Source of the DNA: Sipunculus nudus
Lineage: Eukaryota; Annelida; Sipuncula; Golfingiida; Sipunculidae
DNA: 64,000 bases
Reading direction: 5' to 3'
Assembly (NCBI GenBank): GCA_026874595.1
Contig: CM049317.1
Location: forward strand, 37,794,401-37,858,400
Made by a program: the position numbers and the translations under genes. Numbering within the stretch: position 1 is the first letter of the stretch; every line of letters starts with the position of its first letter. The notes under the pieces were generated by a model, which had not been told where the DNA came from, did not search any database, and saw only the letters and a list, made by a program, of their open reading frames with translations. Below are positions 11,401-24,596 of this stretch, in pieces.

Positions 11401-12314
11401 TTCTAAGGGGGAGGGGTACTTGCAAGCCCCATAGCTCCCAGGTTTTGGGTAACAGAGACTTTATTCCAGATTTCCAAGGAGACTTTTCATGGGCGTCCCT
11501 GCATGACGAGACAAAAGATTCTAAGTACAGTCGTTACGATATGTGCTTTGTTAACAGATGAGGACATCTTTTAGGATCTCAAAAATAGAGAAAAAAAATC
11601 GTAAAAAAATTAAAAATACAGTCGGCGCCACCATTCTGCAAAAACTGATTTAACACCCAATGATCAATAACTATGCAAAGAACCATGGTGATCAATGCAT
11701 TAGCTGTTCAGATACTTGAGGTTTTGTATCAAATTTTCTATTATTCTAAGGGGGGGGGGGGTATTTGGAAGCCCCATAGCTGACAGGTTGTGGATAACAG
11801 AGACCTAATTCCTGGTTTCCATGAAGACTTTTCATGGGTCTCCCTGCATGTCGAGACAGAAGATTCTAAGTCCAGTCGTAACGATTTGTGCCCTGTTAAC
11901 AGATGACGGCATCTTTTAAGGTCTCAATTATAGAAAAAAAAATTGTAAAGAATCGATAAATACAGGTGGGGCCACCATTCTGCAAAAACTGATGTAACAC
12001 CCCATGATCAATATCAATGCTAAGATTCATGGTGATCAATGCATTAGTTATTCAGATACTTGAGCTTTTGTATCAATTTTTTTCATTATTCTGAGGGGTA
12101 CTTCGGAGCCCCATAACTTGAAGAATATGGATAACAGAGACCTAATTTTAGGTTTCCAAGGAGACTTTTCATGGACTTCTCTGGATGTAAAGTGAGAAGA
12201 TTCCAGGTCCAGCGATTATGTTTTGTGCCTTGTTAACGAACAGACGGCCGGACGGACGACGGACAAAGAATGATCGCTATAGCTCAGATGACTTACAGTC
12301 AGCTAAGCTAAAAA
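8496..12314 (+). mobile_element. Pearl-like element, family B, with expanded 340-bp monomers
   Basis: The left end is TAACAAGTGACCCATGGGTC, and the right end is ATGATCGCTATAGCTC followed by CAGCTAAGCTAAAA. The same two ends bracket a single-monomer copy at 61374-61935, which defines the family. Between them are about ten tandem monomers of about 340 bp, each carrying ACAGGTGGCGCCACC-like and CAGATACTTGAGC landmarks and a poly-G patch. The first copies (8700-9130) are shorter and diverged. Monomers fall into three types, ordered AB, ABC, ABC, giving a higher-order period of 1023 bp. A (GGAC)n-like tract (12240-12265) precedes the right end. No protein is encoded; the open frames here are repeat artefacts. 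Confidence 0.82.
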
Positions 12315-13030
12315 CACAACATGTGCTTTCCTAAACAACATAAGCTCATGCATCATACAAATACATGATTCAGCACTCTTTTACCATAAAGAAACCCTGT
12401 GACCGTAGTTTAACACGCAAATGGAACCATGTACTTACTCAAGTGTTGTCAATTAAGCGTACCCGGGCAGTCAGCTCAAATGATCTATTCACCAGACATA
12501 CAGGAAATTAAAGCTTCACATGACCATGACAACCGTCGTCAATCAGTCACGTTGTTAGTGTAATCAGCATTACACGCAGATATTTATTATTACTCTGGCT
12601 GCAGACAAGAATTAATACCTTTTCCTATTTAAAACACTAATTTTACAGATAAGTGGGAATTTATAAATATATATGTGTGTATATGTACTTTAAACCGTTT
12701 TTATATGTATGTGAATAAAGCTGGTTTCCAAAGTTACGTATTACAAAGTATCCGTTGTCCGTGTATGGACGTGCGCATTACGCTTATGAACAATTTTTGG
12801 AAAACCATTTTATTAAAATTGCCTACATCAACAACCCTAATTATATTGACGGATTTTTAGAAATTGGAAAATATGGATGTTGCCGTATTTTTGGTTACTC
12901 CGTCTGTATCTTATTTTAGAGTATATTGAGTACATATCGAATAAAGATTTACCTAAATAGATGCATGATTAATATTTGTCGAACTTATTTTTAAACATGA
13001 ACCCAACAGTTTCACAAGCCCATTCACAAG

Positions 13031-13037
13031 CTCTCTC

Positions 13038-13101
<64 letters not shown>

Positions 13102-13110
13102 TGTGTGTGT
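13031..13110. repeat. (CT)n(GT)n compound microsatellite
   Basis: A CT run with one interruption, followed directly by a GT run of about 28 bp, adjoining the 3' side of the exon at 13127-13342. The donor GTGAGT of that exon lies only about 11 bp from the repeat. Confidence 0.97.
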
Positions 13111-13126
13111 TTGACTATAGACTCAC

Positions 13127-13342
13127 GGACTGATACATTGTCCATCCACTTCCACGTTGAGAATCTGACCCGCCGTTGAGGCAGCCAGGCGGTTGAGAAA
13201 TTAGAGTCGACCATAGCGCCCTCTAGCGTCAGTTCATCCTGATGATCAAGCACTACCGGGTGGTCACATCCCAGTCCCTCACAGACAATGGCGGCATCAG
13301 AAGCGTTGACGGCGTCCGGGGGGACACACGAAGGACCGGGGC
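13127..13342 (-). CDS. Extracellular-type exon, domain unassigned
   Basis: A 72-codon exon read from 13342 to 13127, phase 1 at both ends, with a strong acceptor (pyrimidine tract then CTCTCCGCCAG) and donor TCC|GTGAGT. The translation contains PSCVPPDAVNASDAAIVCEG, then GCDHPVVLDHQ, AMVDSNFSTAWLP and a Trp-rich WKWMDNVS. It has three cysteines, potential N-glycosylation sites (NAS, NFS, NVS) and a layout (a C..C pair, then VDSN.STAWL) recalling laminin N-terminal or discoidin-like jelly-roll modules. I do not claim either family. Strand and phase match the CTLD exons downstream, so it is probably part of the same secreted or adhesive protein. Confidence 0.6.
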
Positions 13343-13434
13343 CTGGCGGAGAGTAAAAAAAAAACAGACAACATACAATATAATACTTATAATGCCTGTC
13401 ATATTTAGCCGATATGAACAATAATGATATATTG

Positions 13435-13435
<1 letters not shown>

Positions 13436-13473
<38 letters not shown>
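13436..13473. repeat. (TA)n microsatellite abutting element end
   Basis: A TA run of about 35 bp that ends directly at the left terminal repeat of the element at 13474-14865. Confidence 0.95.
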
Positions 13474-14864
13474 CAGTACAACCTGTCTGAACGACCACCT
13501 GTGAAATGCGGACAACTGGCTATTACGACCACTATGGATAACAGTCCCCTTCAAAATTTCGTTTTATTATCTATAGATAACACCTGTGAAATACGACCAC
13601 CTTGTTGTTAAGGATTACTTGCAGTTTTTCCCGACCAAAGAGATATATTGGCCTGCCTAATGCGGGCACTCATTGTGCTACTCACTGACCAGCGCTGACC
13701 GGTCGGTTGATTGACCATGCATGAAGTTGCGGTTAATTTCCACAGCTCTCTGTTTTTTATTTTACTGGAGTGCGTGTGTAATGAGCACAGGCTGGTGTTT
13801 TGGGAGAACCCTGCGCCGACCCTGAGCCCTGGGCCCCGGCTGGGATACGTGACTTGCTCACACGACCAGATATGAAGGGAGGTCCCTCGAAGTTAATCTT
13901 TGATCTGTGCCCCCGTGCTTCATCATGTTATTAACGGCTTTATTACAAAGAGTGGATAATCTATGATGTTTAAGAAGCAAGTGATGATAGTAAACCAGTG
14001 ACGTCAGCAAGCAATTATGAGTCGTTCATATTAGGGTTTGAAGCTGACAACGCAGATTTTTTTTTTTTTGGCGCGGGGTTTTTAGAAAGCACATAGTTAT
14101 TAAAATTGTTCCACTAAACAACTAAGTAGCTGCTTTCTGGCTAGTAATGTTACCGGGAATTTTTGACAGCCATAATTGAAATTAACCTACGCCTTGAAAA
14201 ATTGCATTTTACGTAAAGCCTCATCAATGGCCCGCTTGTTTGCGCGGTAGCCAGTCGGCAATATTCGGAAAAAGTGCCGTCGCGGGCTATGCAAATGAGT
14301 TGAAAAGAACCAATGACATGACGTTTCGTCACTGCAACCGTGGTTAACAATTCGGGTACATGTGTGCTCCTATTTCTTCTGTCACCAAAACAAGCGGTGG
14401 TGCGCTAGTAGGAGTAAAAGCGTTGATTAAATCAACATGTGATGGTCAATAAAGTAAAGGTTTAACACAAATTTGGCGGAAACACGTGGTGATCATTCAT
14501 TAAGGGGGTAATAATAAGAGCATTTTCACAAGGGCGATGTCAAATTCAATACCGGTGCACGCCGATGTACATCTGATGTAAAAGAAACCCTGTATAATTA
14601 TAAACCAAAGGCTAAGATTATTGTTTATAATAATAAAACCCTCATTAAATTTTCAAACAAAAGTCCACCTGAATACGCGATTGGTTTCCGCGTCTTCAAA
14701 TAATATTTTCTGATCATTATTACCGACGATGTAAACCGGACTGACAGAGTGTACTTCCGTCATACATGTCATCTAGGTTTGTGCAGTTCCTAAATTTTCA
14801 GAACCTGTCTAATAACGACCATTTGTGCCCAGTCCCTTGGGTGTTCGCATTAGACAGGTAAACT

Positions 14865-14865
<1 letters not shown>
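13474..14865. mobile_element. Tc1/mariner-pogo-like non-autonomous element
   Basis: The left terminus is CAGTACAACCTGTCTGAACG. The right terminus, read inverted, is CAGTTTACCTGTCTAATGCG. The CAGT..ACCTGTCT pattern is typical of pogo/Tigger ends, which duplicate TA on insertion. The left flank is TA; the right flank reads TT, so the duplication is eroded. A (TA)n tract adjoins each end (13436-13473 and 14868-14896). The inside has no transposase frame that I recognise; a 66-codon frame at 14150-14350 is not convincing. Confidence 0.6.

Positions 14866-14867
<2 letters not shown>

Positions 14868-14896
<29 letters not shown>
14868..14896. repeat. (TA)n microsatellite abutting element end
   Basis: A short TA run at the right terminus of the pogo-like element. 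Confidence 0.9.
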
Positions 14897-14898
<2 letters not shown>

Positions 14899-15796
14899 GG
14901 TACATTTATGAAAAAATAGATCAGGAAACCATGTAAGCGATAATGTAAGATAATGATGATAAACAGTAACTGGCACACACATTCTCTCTCTCTCAGTTTT
15001 AATCGAGTATAAATGGATATCTGATGTGATTTATCTTAAACCGACACAGAATGAGATATGTCCAACAAACTAAAGGTTGAGAGAAGCATATGCTTGCACG
15101 GTTATTATATGGTTATTAAATGTTGGTGTGCATACATAAGGTGTAAGTGTACAACGTTATTCCTGTATATGCGGACACTGTGGTTTTTGCTATAACCATG
15201 GCAACCTGAAACAGTTCATACACCATGATCTAGTCACATGTTGCATGGTATCTTGAATATGGTCCAAATGCGCCCTAGCAAGCCTGCTAAAAATAACCAC
15301 AGCAGTCCCCGAATCGTAAACAGCTAGCGGCAAGACGGTCACTCACTTCACACGTGTATGCAAAATTGTGCAATCCTGTAATATGCTTACTGACATGTAG
15401 TCAAGCACCTCATGTCTGTCAAACTCAAACCCATGTAGAAAAAATAACATGAATGTCGACTTTGATGAGTATTTATGATATAGATTATCAAAACTGACTG
15501 ACAAACCATACGTATATACATGTTCAATCTCTCTCTCTCTTTATCCACACATGCACACCTAAAATACACACCTAAACACAAACACACACGCATATATATA
15601 AATAAATATATATATATAAACACACATATATATATTTATATACTTAAAGTCAATTGTCAGTTGGTAGATATAGATGTAGAGTTATGCTCTCTATACAGTC
15701 TTAACTTATTAATAAAATACGTTAGTCTGTCTAAAACGGGACACTCATGTATACCTACACACCGACAACACGGCTATAACAATAATAATAATAGTA

Positions 15797-15843
<47 letters not shown>

Positions 15844-16259
15844 CATCATAATTATTATTATTAATATTATTATGTTGGACTTCATATGTTGCCTCTAGAA
15901 ACAGCCTGTCTGTTCCTTCCCTGGTTCACATATGTTCTGGTAAAGGGGATGGTAGGGTAACAGGCAGAGTTTTGCTGATCATTCTGAAATCTGCTAATGC
16001 CTAAATCAGTCGACATTTAGGAAGATTTTACCCGAAGTTACTGATCATATAAGTTAGGAAGTAAAAGGGAAGCACCGTTATATACATATATCAGTGAGGG
16101 AATACTTGAGGGGGGTTTCTATATCATCATTTGTCTTTGTGCCCCTTTTTCGAAACATGTGTAATATATAGAGGGAAAACATCAGCGTCCCCATTTTTTC
16201 TGGCTTTAAAAATAATTTGAAAGGGAGAAGTTTAAAAAAGGCCACGACCATTGGTGGTT
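14897..16259. other. No gene recognised; microsatellites
   Basis: AT-rich sequence with short CT (about 14983-14995 and 15530-15541), TA (about 15594-15645) and a long ATT run (about 15781-15870). Open frames here are driven by the simple repeats. No exon with coherent splice sites was accepted. Confidence 0.5.
15781..15870. repeat. (ATT)n microsatellite
   Basis: A trinucleotide run of about 70-90 bp with a few interruptions near its right side (ATC, AAT). Confidence 0.96.
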
Positions 16260-16261
16260 GT

Positions 16262-17085
16262 TACTACCTGTGTCCTGCAATGTTGACCACAATTTCTAAG
16301 AAAAAAAAAGTCTACTACCTGTGCCCTGCAGGGATTTCACCCCCATTTCTAAAATAAAGTCTACTACCTGTGCCATGCAGGGATTTCACCCCCATTTCTA
16401 ATATAAAGTCTACTACCTGTGCCATGCAGGGATTTCACCCCCATTTCTAAGATAAAGTCTACTACCTGCGCCATGCAGAGATTTCACCCCCATTTCTAAA
16501 ATAAAGTCTACTACCTGTGCCATGCAGGGATTTCACCCCCATTTCTAATATAAAGTCTACTACCTGTGCCATGCAGGGATTTCACCCCCATTTCTAAGAT
16601 AAAGTCTACTACCTGCGCCATGCAGGGATTTCACTCCCATTTCTAATATAAAGTCTACTACCTGTGCCATGCAGGGATTTCACCCCCATTTCTAATATAA
16701 AGTCTACTACCTGTGCCATGCAGAGATTTCACCCCCATTTCTAATATAAAGTCTACTACCTGTGCCATGCACGGATTTCATCCCGATTTCTTAAATAAAG
16801 TCTACTACCTGTGCCATGCAGGGATTTCACCCCCATTTCTAATATAAAGTCTACTAATTGTGCCATGCAGGGATTTCACCCCCATTTCTAATATAAAATC
16901 TACTACCTGCAGTGTGCCATGCAGGGATTTCACCCCCATTTCTAATATAAAGTCTACTTCATGTGCCATGCAGGGATTTCACCCCCATTTCTAATATAAA
17001 GTCTACTACCTGTGCCATGCAGGGATTTCACCCCAATTTCTAATATAAAGTCTACCACCTGTGCCATGCTGGGTGTTGACCCCAT
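16262..17085. repeat. 49-bp minisatellite
   Basis: About 16-17 copies of a 49-bp unit reading TAAAGTCTACTACCTGTGCC, then ATGCAGGGATTTCACCCCCA, then TTTCTAATA. The first (16262-16330) and last (17040-17085) copies are most diverged. Variant pairs (GATA or AATA before TAAAG) recur in blocks, suggesting duplication of multi-unit segments. Confidence 0.95.
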
Positions 17086-20000
17086 TTCTTATATTCTCTA
17101 TCAGCCCACGGTAACTGTTCTTCAGAATTTTCTTTAATTTTTCCCTGGGTTTATATTTTTTTTAATAAGTGGACAAATTATTAATTTCCATGGATAAACA
17201 TAGAGCAAAACAGACAACATTTTTTAATCGTAAAATAATATAAGTTTTCTATTTGATCACATAAAAAATTAATGACATATGTTTGATTACTCAGTTTGCA
17301 CAGTATTATTTTTATTCAATGAATGTTCGGCCACAATTAAACATCCTCTTTGCTACTTCAGGGAGGAAATATCAAAGGGAACATTAGTGACAGTTATTGG
17401 TAAGTTCTGCACTGCCATTATAGTTATAAAAAAATTACATGAGTTTCGTGACTAGTGGATGATCTTTAGGAAGTATCATTTTATTTAGACCGAAATATCA
17501 GATATGAAACGCGTAACGCAAAGAGGAAAGTTATTTTCACCGAACCAATACTGGCCTCGTCCAACGAAGCACCACCCATGCATGTGTACAGAGTAATGTT
17601 GTACTGTATACATGGATACAGATATTTAACCCTACCATGTGGCAGAGAGGGAAGCTTATGTGGGTTTATCAGATTATTACTATTCTCATCTCTGCGTTAT
17701 TTTAGGTCATGGGTTGCATCGGAAGGCAAACCCATCGGCGAAAGAAGGTTATGTTCTTATTTGTTCTTTCTTTCACTCGTTTTTGCACCAGGTCACGAAG
17801 TAGGAATTTGCCAAATGGACCTTTGGTCAGACTAATAATCACAGATAATCAGCTCCTTTCCTTTACCCAGAATATCTATGGAATATTATCAGCTGAATTT
17901 TCCGGTATCCAAACTATAATGTTGCACCTTAATCACAATATATTGTAAGTATGTGTACTAAAGTAATGACCGTGGCCTGAACGGCTGATAAGATCCGCAG
18001 CACTCACGTACCGGAAATTACAGGCACTGACATTCCTAGATACAAGACATATGTTGTTAACAAGAATCAAGTGGGGGGGGGGGGGGATTTTGACACTTTT
18101 CAAAGAACAACAGCATTATATACTGATACGGCAAAGACACTTCACAGGATTCATGTATTTTAAATTACCTCCAAGTGTCCAAGTCATTTAATGTGTTTAC
18201 CCTGAAACATAGAAACAATAGAAATAACTGCACTGTCTCTTTTTATTTATATATAAACGTAATTATTACAAAAGGGGTTGCTCTGTTCAATCCCAAGCGT
18301 GATCAGTTCGGTCATGTAATGGCCTCTGAAATTCTAGTGGTACTTACTGATTACAGTGGGTAAATTATCAGTTCATAAGATGCCCATGTCTGTTTGTATT
18401 TATGCTTATCCTTAAAGTTACCCATGTACAATAGAAAAATAACTATAATTTCTCAAGTCACGGAACTTTATCACAATTGGCAACGTTAATTGATCGGCCG
18501 ACAACCCCCTACTGTTATAAAGTTCACTAATGCACGTTAATTTGTAATAACTACTGTATTAATGGTCTCAATAACTGTTTATAAAGGCTGAAACATTATC
18601 GGTTCATACAATGGCTCTGTTGTGTTATATATGTAAATGCGCATATGTGTTTAAGAATTATATGCTCGTAGACTTAATTAACTACATGCAATAAAATTAA
18701 TTCAATTAATTCGATTTTATTACAATTTGCAAGGTTATTATAATGTATGTTCGGCAGACTAATCTTTATTGTAATAACGCTCACTTTTGATATATAACAT
18801 ATATAACATTTAAAAATAGGGCCTGCAATTTATATGGCAAAAGGTATATATTTTTAAGCTGTCCCGCCTTATTTCACAACTCATCAAAACTCACCGAAAC
18901 TGTTTCCCATGTCTCATAACAGCCTTTACAAATGCAACCCCTAATATGATAGAAATAAATATTTGCACCCCTTAATGTAATAATTATTACAATGATGCCG
19001 TTTAACAGCAAGGGTATTAGAAACAATGCAGTTGTAATGCAATGATTATTACAATATATAGTGGTCGAAATAACGCACCATAAGTCTCTGGCCGACAAAA
19101 TGTTAATTAATAATTTGTTTCAATGACAGGTAATGTTATGTTATGTATAGGGTGTCAGATGCTTCATTGACTTGGCAGTTGATATATATATATAATAATA
19201 ATATTATAATATAATATAAAAGTATAATTATAATTATTAGATTATATAATTCGGCAAGATTTGACACGCGTCTAGAATGACTCTTGTGGCTTCATGACAA
19301 TACAATGTATAATATAGAAAAAAAAATATGAGGTTAGTAAAGTTTGGCTGATCTGTGGCTAGAAGGAAGATTTATTAGGTATTAAAATGAAATTAGTGAG
19401 TCATATTTTTATAGAGCTGTTATTGTTAATGAAACCAAAAGTAATGTGTCGCCGTGCATTTCGTGTTATGGTGGGACTTTGGTTTTACTGCAGTTTATTG
19501 ATTCAGCATGCATTGGTTATTTATGTTCCCCCACACTTGATAAACCTATAATCCAGAAAGTCTGAATTAACAAGAAAACTAATGTACGGTTTCAACAATT
19601 CTCAATATAAAATTTATATCTCTTTCTGTTTTCACCCGTCAAAATCCAGTTATAATTATATAAGTTAACCAGGCAGTTACAACCCACATATTTACTCAAC
19701 ACTGATTCATTCCTTCAACACTTACTGAGAACTTGTTCAGATTACATCCACTATACAGTGGATGCAGAGTTGCATATACAAATAATTAATTGATTTTCCC
19801 CCCGCCCCCCTCCAATTTATCTCAGGTCAGTTGCCTCACGCACATGTAGATGTGGTAGTTTGACAATTCATACGGCTGGATATATATAAATATATATATT
19901 GACATTGCCGGGTCATATAGCAGTCACTTGAATTGTTCAACCTAGCTGCATTTAAATTGAAAGACAGGGCACATGCAAATATGTAACCACCAGAATGTGA

Positions 20001-21401
20001 GATAAACGAATATACGTGTACTAATGTTGATATAATACCTTACGTTACATAAATATTAAGAAAACTATATGTGTACGTAGACACACGTACATGCCAGGTA
20101 ATGATGTTTGTTACGTCACAGCTGACGCAAGGACTGATGTAATTCTCATTAATTATACTTGAAATAACAAGTGCAATGACTCAGTGTTGACAAAGTTCCG
20201 TTGCTCGATCTGTTGCTCTTTCCTTCTTGAACTTTTGAAAATCCCATAATTCCATGATATTTAAACATTCTGAATCAACTTGAAATGCCCTTTTCATGAT
20301 TCCCTATACTCCTGCAACAAGCTCCTTAAAATACAAACGTTTACACTATCGTGAATATATTTTGAGTAACTCCTGAATTTCTAAGTCTTTTTATTTACCA
20401 CTGGTTATAGAATTTACTGTTTATATGACCTGCATATTCTTTTATGTGACGTGAATAATTACAATCTTTCACCCAGACTTATATGTGGGGGTAGTTTTAT
20501 CTTTAAGATCGCATTTCAAATTTTAAACCTATTAGGCCTATAAATGTCCGTCGGAATGAAATCCCCTTGCCGTTATGTCACATGCACAATATACGTATCA
20601 AATATCAGTGTTATTTTTAGAGGGTTCAAAACTGAAAAGAAGATATATTTGACTGTACTGTTCTTAACCGTTTAATGATCCACTATCCACAGACAATTGT
20701 TGTATGTTGTGACAAATCATTTTAAGTTAATAATTACTATATATCCCTATGAACTAATTACTAGACATTTATTCAAATTCTTTATTGGATAACGAATAAT
20801 CATGAGTTCATATAAATAAAGTTTTTGCTTATTATATACATTAAATCGTGTTTACATGAACAATTTTTTTTCTGGTTACAAATTATTCTTTTCTATGCAC
20901 TTCATAATGAAATATACTTGTTCTAAGTTAAACAGATCTTTAAATTTACATTAGCAAAGAGATGACTGCTGTTTAATGTGTGGCGAAGAAATTCCCTGCT
21001 AATCAATTCATCCATATAATTGCGTTGTTATCAAATAAAAGCCTACAACAAGGAAATATGACGTGATATGTTTCTTAATGTTGTCCAGTTTTGTAAAGTT
21101 TTGTAGAAGGGCGGCAATTTCTATAACTACCCTGGGCGGCAATGAGGCTAAGTATATGCCGCTGTTACACAAGAGTTGGGGACCCTCGTTAGGTTAGTAG
21201 TTTAGGAAACGATCGGCAGTCAGAAGGTCATGCATACCATGACCATCCCCGTATAAGGAGTGAACCGACTTTTCCGTTTATTCTTGTTCTATCTCTCTAT
21301 ACAATAAACCAGCATAGCTATTCATACATCTCACTACATTATGCTTTGGACATGACACATAAATGTGTGTGTGTGTGTAATGTAAGTGGTATATGACGTA
21401 C
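17086..21401. other. No gene recognised
   Basis: About 4.3 kb of AT-rich sequence. It includes a G tract at about 18074-18086, short TA runs near 19182 and 19885, and no domain-bearing frame on either strand. If the exon at 21402 belongs to the downstream minus-strand gene, this is intron. Confidence 0.45.
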
Positions 21402-21485
21402 CTGTAGTACCGGAGCAGTATGGTTTCATTGACATCAGGTATATAACTACAGTTATATAATAATCCATGGATCTTCCTGTCATCC
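21402..21485 (-). CDS. Candidate 28-codon exon of a secreted protein
   Basis: Read from 21485 to 21402 between acceptor TTCTGTGTTACAG and donor CTACAG|GTACGT, both good consensus. One frame (phase 2 at both ends) gives DDRKIHGLLYNCSYIPDVNE followed by TILLRYYR, with N-glycosylation sites NCS and NET and a protein-like composition. Another frame (phase 1) is also open but looks less natural. The minus-strand exons downstream are all phase 1, so direct splicing to 13342 would require the second frame or an undetected intermediate exon. No domain recognised. Confidence 0.38.
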
Positions 21486-21578
21486 CTGTAACACAGAACG
21501 CGTAATCACACCACCGAAGATCACTGGCATAGACCTACATGTGTATTGAAAGTGTATCCGGGAATATATGAAGGGGAA

Positions 21579-21598
21579 TAGGGGGGGGGGGGGGGGGT
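21579..21598. repeat. Poly-G tract
   Basis: About 17-19 consecutive G after a shorter G run. A similar 17-G tract lies at 23101-23117. Such tracts are hard to sequence and their lengths may be wrong. Confidence 0.9.
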
Positions 21599-22075
21599 CT
21601 GCCCACGCAAACTATCGTATCAATGGGAACTTTGACAAGTTACATCAACTAGGAAACATTTTTTATTATGGATTTATTGTTCTAATTATTCTATACAGAC
21701 AGTTGAAATAAGTCAAAGTTCAGATGACAGAGATGAATGCGCGAGATATTTTATTGATCTTTACTGGAACACTACACACACCATGGTCCATGGTAATAAA
21801 GTAAACAATCATCAGCTAACATAGTGGTGTGTACCGAAAAATAACGCTTCATGTGGCGTATTACAATAGGTCTAGGTCCCGCAAGTATCTGGCATTTACC
21901 AAGGGATGGTGCCGAAATGTGACGTGTTGAGTTCCGGTTATTGACGATGAATGCACTAGATAGGTATGTAATATATGACGAAGCATTAATAGTATTATAA
22001 ATGACATGCATGACAGATACTGAAAGCGGCATACTCAAGTCACATACACACCAGACATGAAATTATACATCCACT

Positions 22076-22076
<1 letters not shown>

Positions 22077-22122
<46 letters not shown>
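22077..22122. repeat. (TA)n microsatellite
   Basis: About 46 bp of TA, ending in TATGCGTGTCTGTG. Confidence 0.96.
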
Positions 22123-22125
<3 letters not shown>

Positions 22126-24560
22126 TGTCTGTGTGTATACAAATGCCTATTCAATACAAAATATATGCACCATACGGATATATAAGGATAAATGTCATAC
22201 AAAATATCCTTACAATTAATTTTCATTTTTTTTTTGTAACTCGACTTTAGATTAATAATAAAATTGGCAATGTGTAAATGAGTTCAATGCATGGTACCTT
22301 TATCTTACAGACCAACGTAGATTGTCACATGGGATACTGTTGCACCATTTTAAAAGCATGTAAAGAACAGCTAGGTTTGTATACGTATATATTCTATACT
22401 ATAAGTCATATGAACACGGTGATTGCGTTCATGATCCTGTGTGAACGACACTGTGGACTGATAGTCATGCGAATTATTTGATACACGTTACACCTTCACG
22501 CCGCTGTGAGTGTAAGATGGTGGTCGTATGGTATATGGCAGCTCTGTTTTTGTTGATGTTCAGCATTATATTTGTGGCACCGGAACATCTAGCGCTTACT
22601 TCTCATCTTTAGCACTCTGTGTACATACCGATGGAACTATGACTCGCTGAATGTTTATTGGTGAACCGCTGGGAACTTGGGTGTCAAGACTTCAGTAACA
22701 GTTTAATGTCCGATATAGTTGTCACCAGGAGGACCCAACTTTGCATGGTTGTAATATTTATTGTATATGTAAATGCAAGCACGTGATACAGTTGTTTTCT
22801 TACAGAAAAGGGCGTCCCTCTTGGATAGATTTGTAGCCTGAGAAACGTGAGCTGACATGTATGACGACTGTATGGCCATGCACTTTATTCTTCATCGAAA
22901 AAGACCCGAAAGCTGCCTTAATATAGATACTCATAAAACCTTATTCAGTTAGTTAGCTTTATTTTATATGTTTTTATTTTAAATATATATGTTCTACTTA
23001 AAAATAGGGATAAAGAAAAGAAAAAGAAAATATGCCACGCTCTCACAGGAGGTACCAGACATAAATCAATCTCCGATATAATCAAGAGCGTTAGCCACTG
23101 GGGGGGGGGGGGGGGGGAACAAATTTGAAGATTTATTTTTCAAAATTGTTATTTATTAAGACAATGCAACGATTGCCAGCCAAATAATAAGATATAGTCT
23201 CCACCTCTCATATCTAAAACTCAAAATAAACTGCTTAAATTTGCATATTGCAAACTTAAATGCGTAATATAAATACTTTAAAAAAGCAACATAGGACAGA
23301 ACATTTTTTTTCTAATTTCCATGAAAGCATTGGGCATTAAATACATTTAAAATTCACCAGAAAACCATATTTCAAATACATACGTTAAAAAACACATGAT
23401 TGGAGAAGAACATCCCCTGCCCTAGAGGCATAGCTCCCCCGTCTCCACTTACTGTCCCCCAATAAAATCTACCATGTCTATACGGCCTGTATTTCCATAA
23501 AAAAAAACAGGGTAAGCAAAGACATGACACTACATATACCCGGCAATACGGCATCTAAACAAAATGTCCACCTACATATTATCCGGCTTATTGTCCAGAC
23601 ACAGACCACATCGGGCCTGGCAGGAAATAAATATTAAATCAGCGTACACCAAAACCTGGTGCGTGTGAAAGGCCGACCATCACAGCATCAAGATATTACA
23701 GGAACAGGTACACATCTTCCATGTACTGCAGGTAGATTGTCATGATATATTATAGACTGTGAGGGTTTAGTTCCATAAAGCTTCTTGCATTTATGATATT
23801 GACGTCACGTAGTTCTTTTTACTCTTTTTGTATCCCTTATATCCCGTTATCTGTGTAACAGTCAAAATCTTTGTTAGCTATGTTAATTTTTACGAAATAT
23901 AATGGGATGATTGAGTCCTTTAATCATTAAACACCGTGTTGAGGCGATAATGTACCGACAAGTATAAGCCGAGATAGGTGCCCTATGTATCATAGCTTAC
24001 TCATCTGTTCTGAGGAGAACTACTGAATTATTCTGGATGTATACGTCAAGTAAATATACTGAAGTGTTTGTGATATCTGCTCCCGTTGTATACAACATTT
24101 GTATATAGAGGCGCTGTTTGGGGTGCTGTACTCATACACAGTGAAACGCTCTCCCGTAGCAGGAACTAGCGTTACTGACTGATACTGTCACGGATTTCCA
24201 TCCTCGGGTTCACGATATATTATCACGAGTCAGCTGTCAGGACAGTTACGTTCGTTCACACAGTCCCTTCTGAAAGTTAACGCTCACTCTGTCTTCATCA
24301 GGTTTATATATATTGAACAACCTTGTTGTCAATGTTAGCTTAATACCCGTGTTAAACAGTTCTTTAAAACTTATTCTGGTATATGTAAAAATCGAAAACA
24401 GCACTCTTACCTGTAGAAAGTATATCCTTATTTCATCCAGCAGTGTTCCCTCGGCAGTGATTTATCGCTTTTCCTAATGTCAGGCGTCACGTGTAGCCAG
24501 CATTAACGTGATTGGATGTTCGCGTTACATCCTGGTCGACAGCCTCAAAGTATATTATAA

Positions 24561-24596
<36 letters not shown>

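Larger units (their letters stand above)
5392..13126 (-). other. Probable large intron of CTLD gene
   Basis: Between the first recognised CTLD exon and the upstream exon at 13127. It contains the 37-bp minisatellite and the large family-B pearl-like array. The rest (6265-8495 and 12315-12970) is AT-rich with no convincing exon. A cluster of CCGAGTC-type repeats at about 6990-7060 resembles a DNA-transposon end, but no partner end was found. Confidence 0.45.

Noticed and set aside
12976-13179. Plus-strand frame with long Ser/Leu and Val/Cys runs
   Set aside because: Produced by the CT/GT microsatellite; antisense to the real exon.
15335-15375. CTLD-like tail on the minus strand (NFAYTCE before GTGAGT)
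   Set aside because: The frame lacks the preceding cysteine and the only acceptor leaves a nine-codon exon; likely chance.
15520-15864. 114-codon frame ending in poly-Tyr
   Set aside because: Translation of TA and ATT microsatellites.
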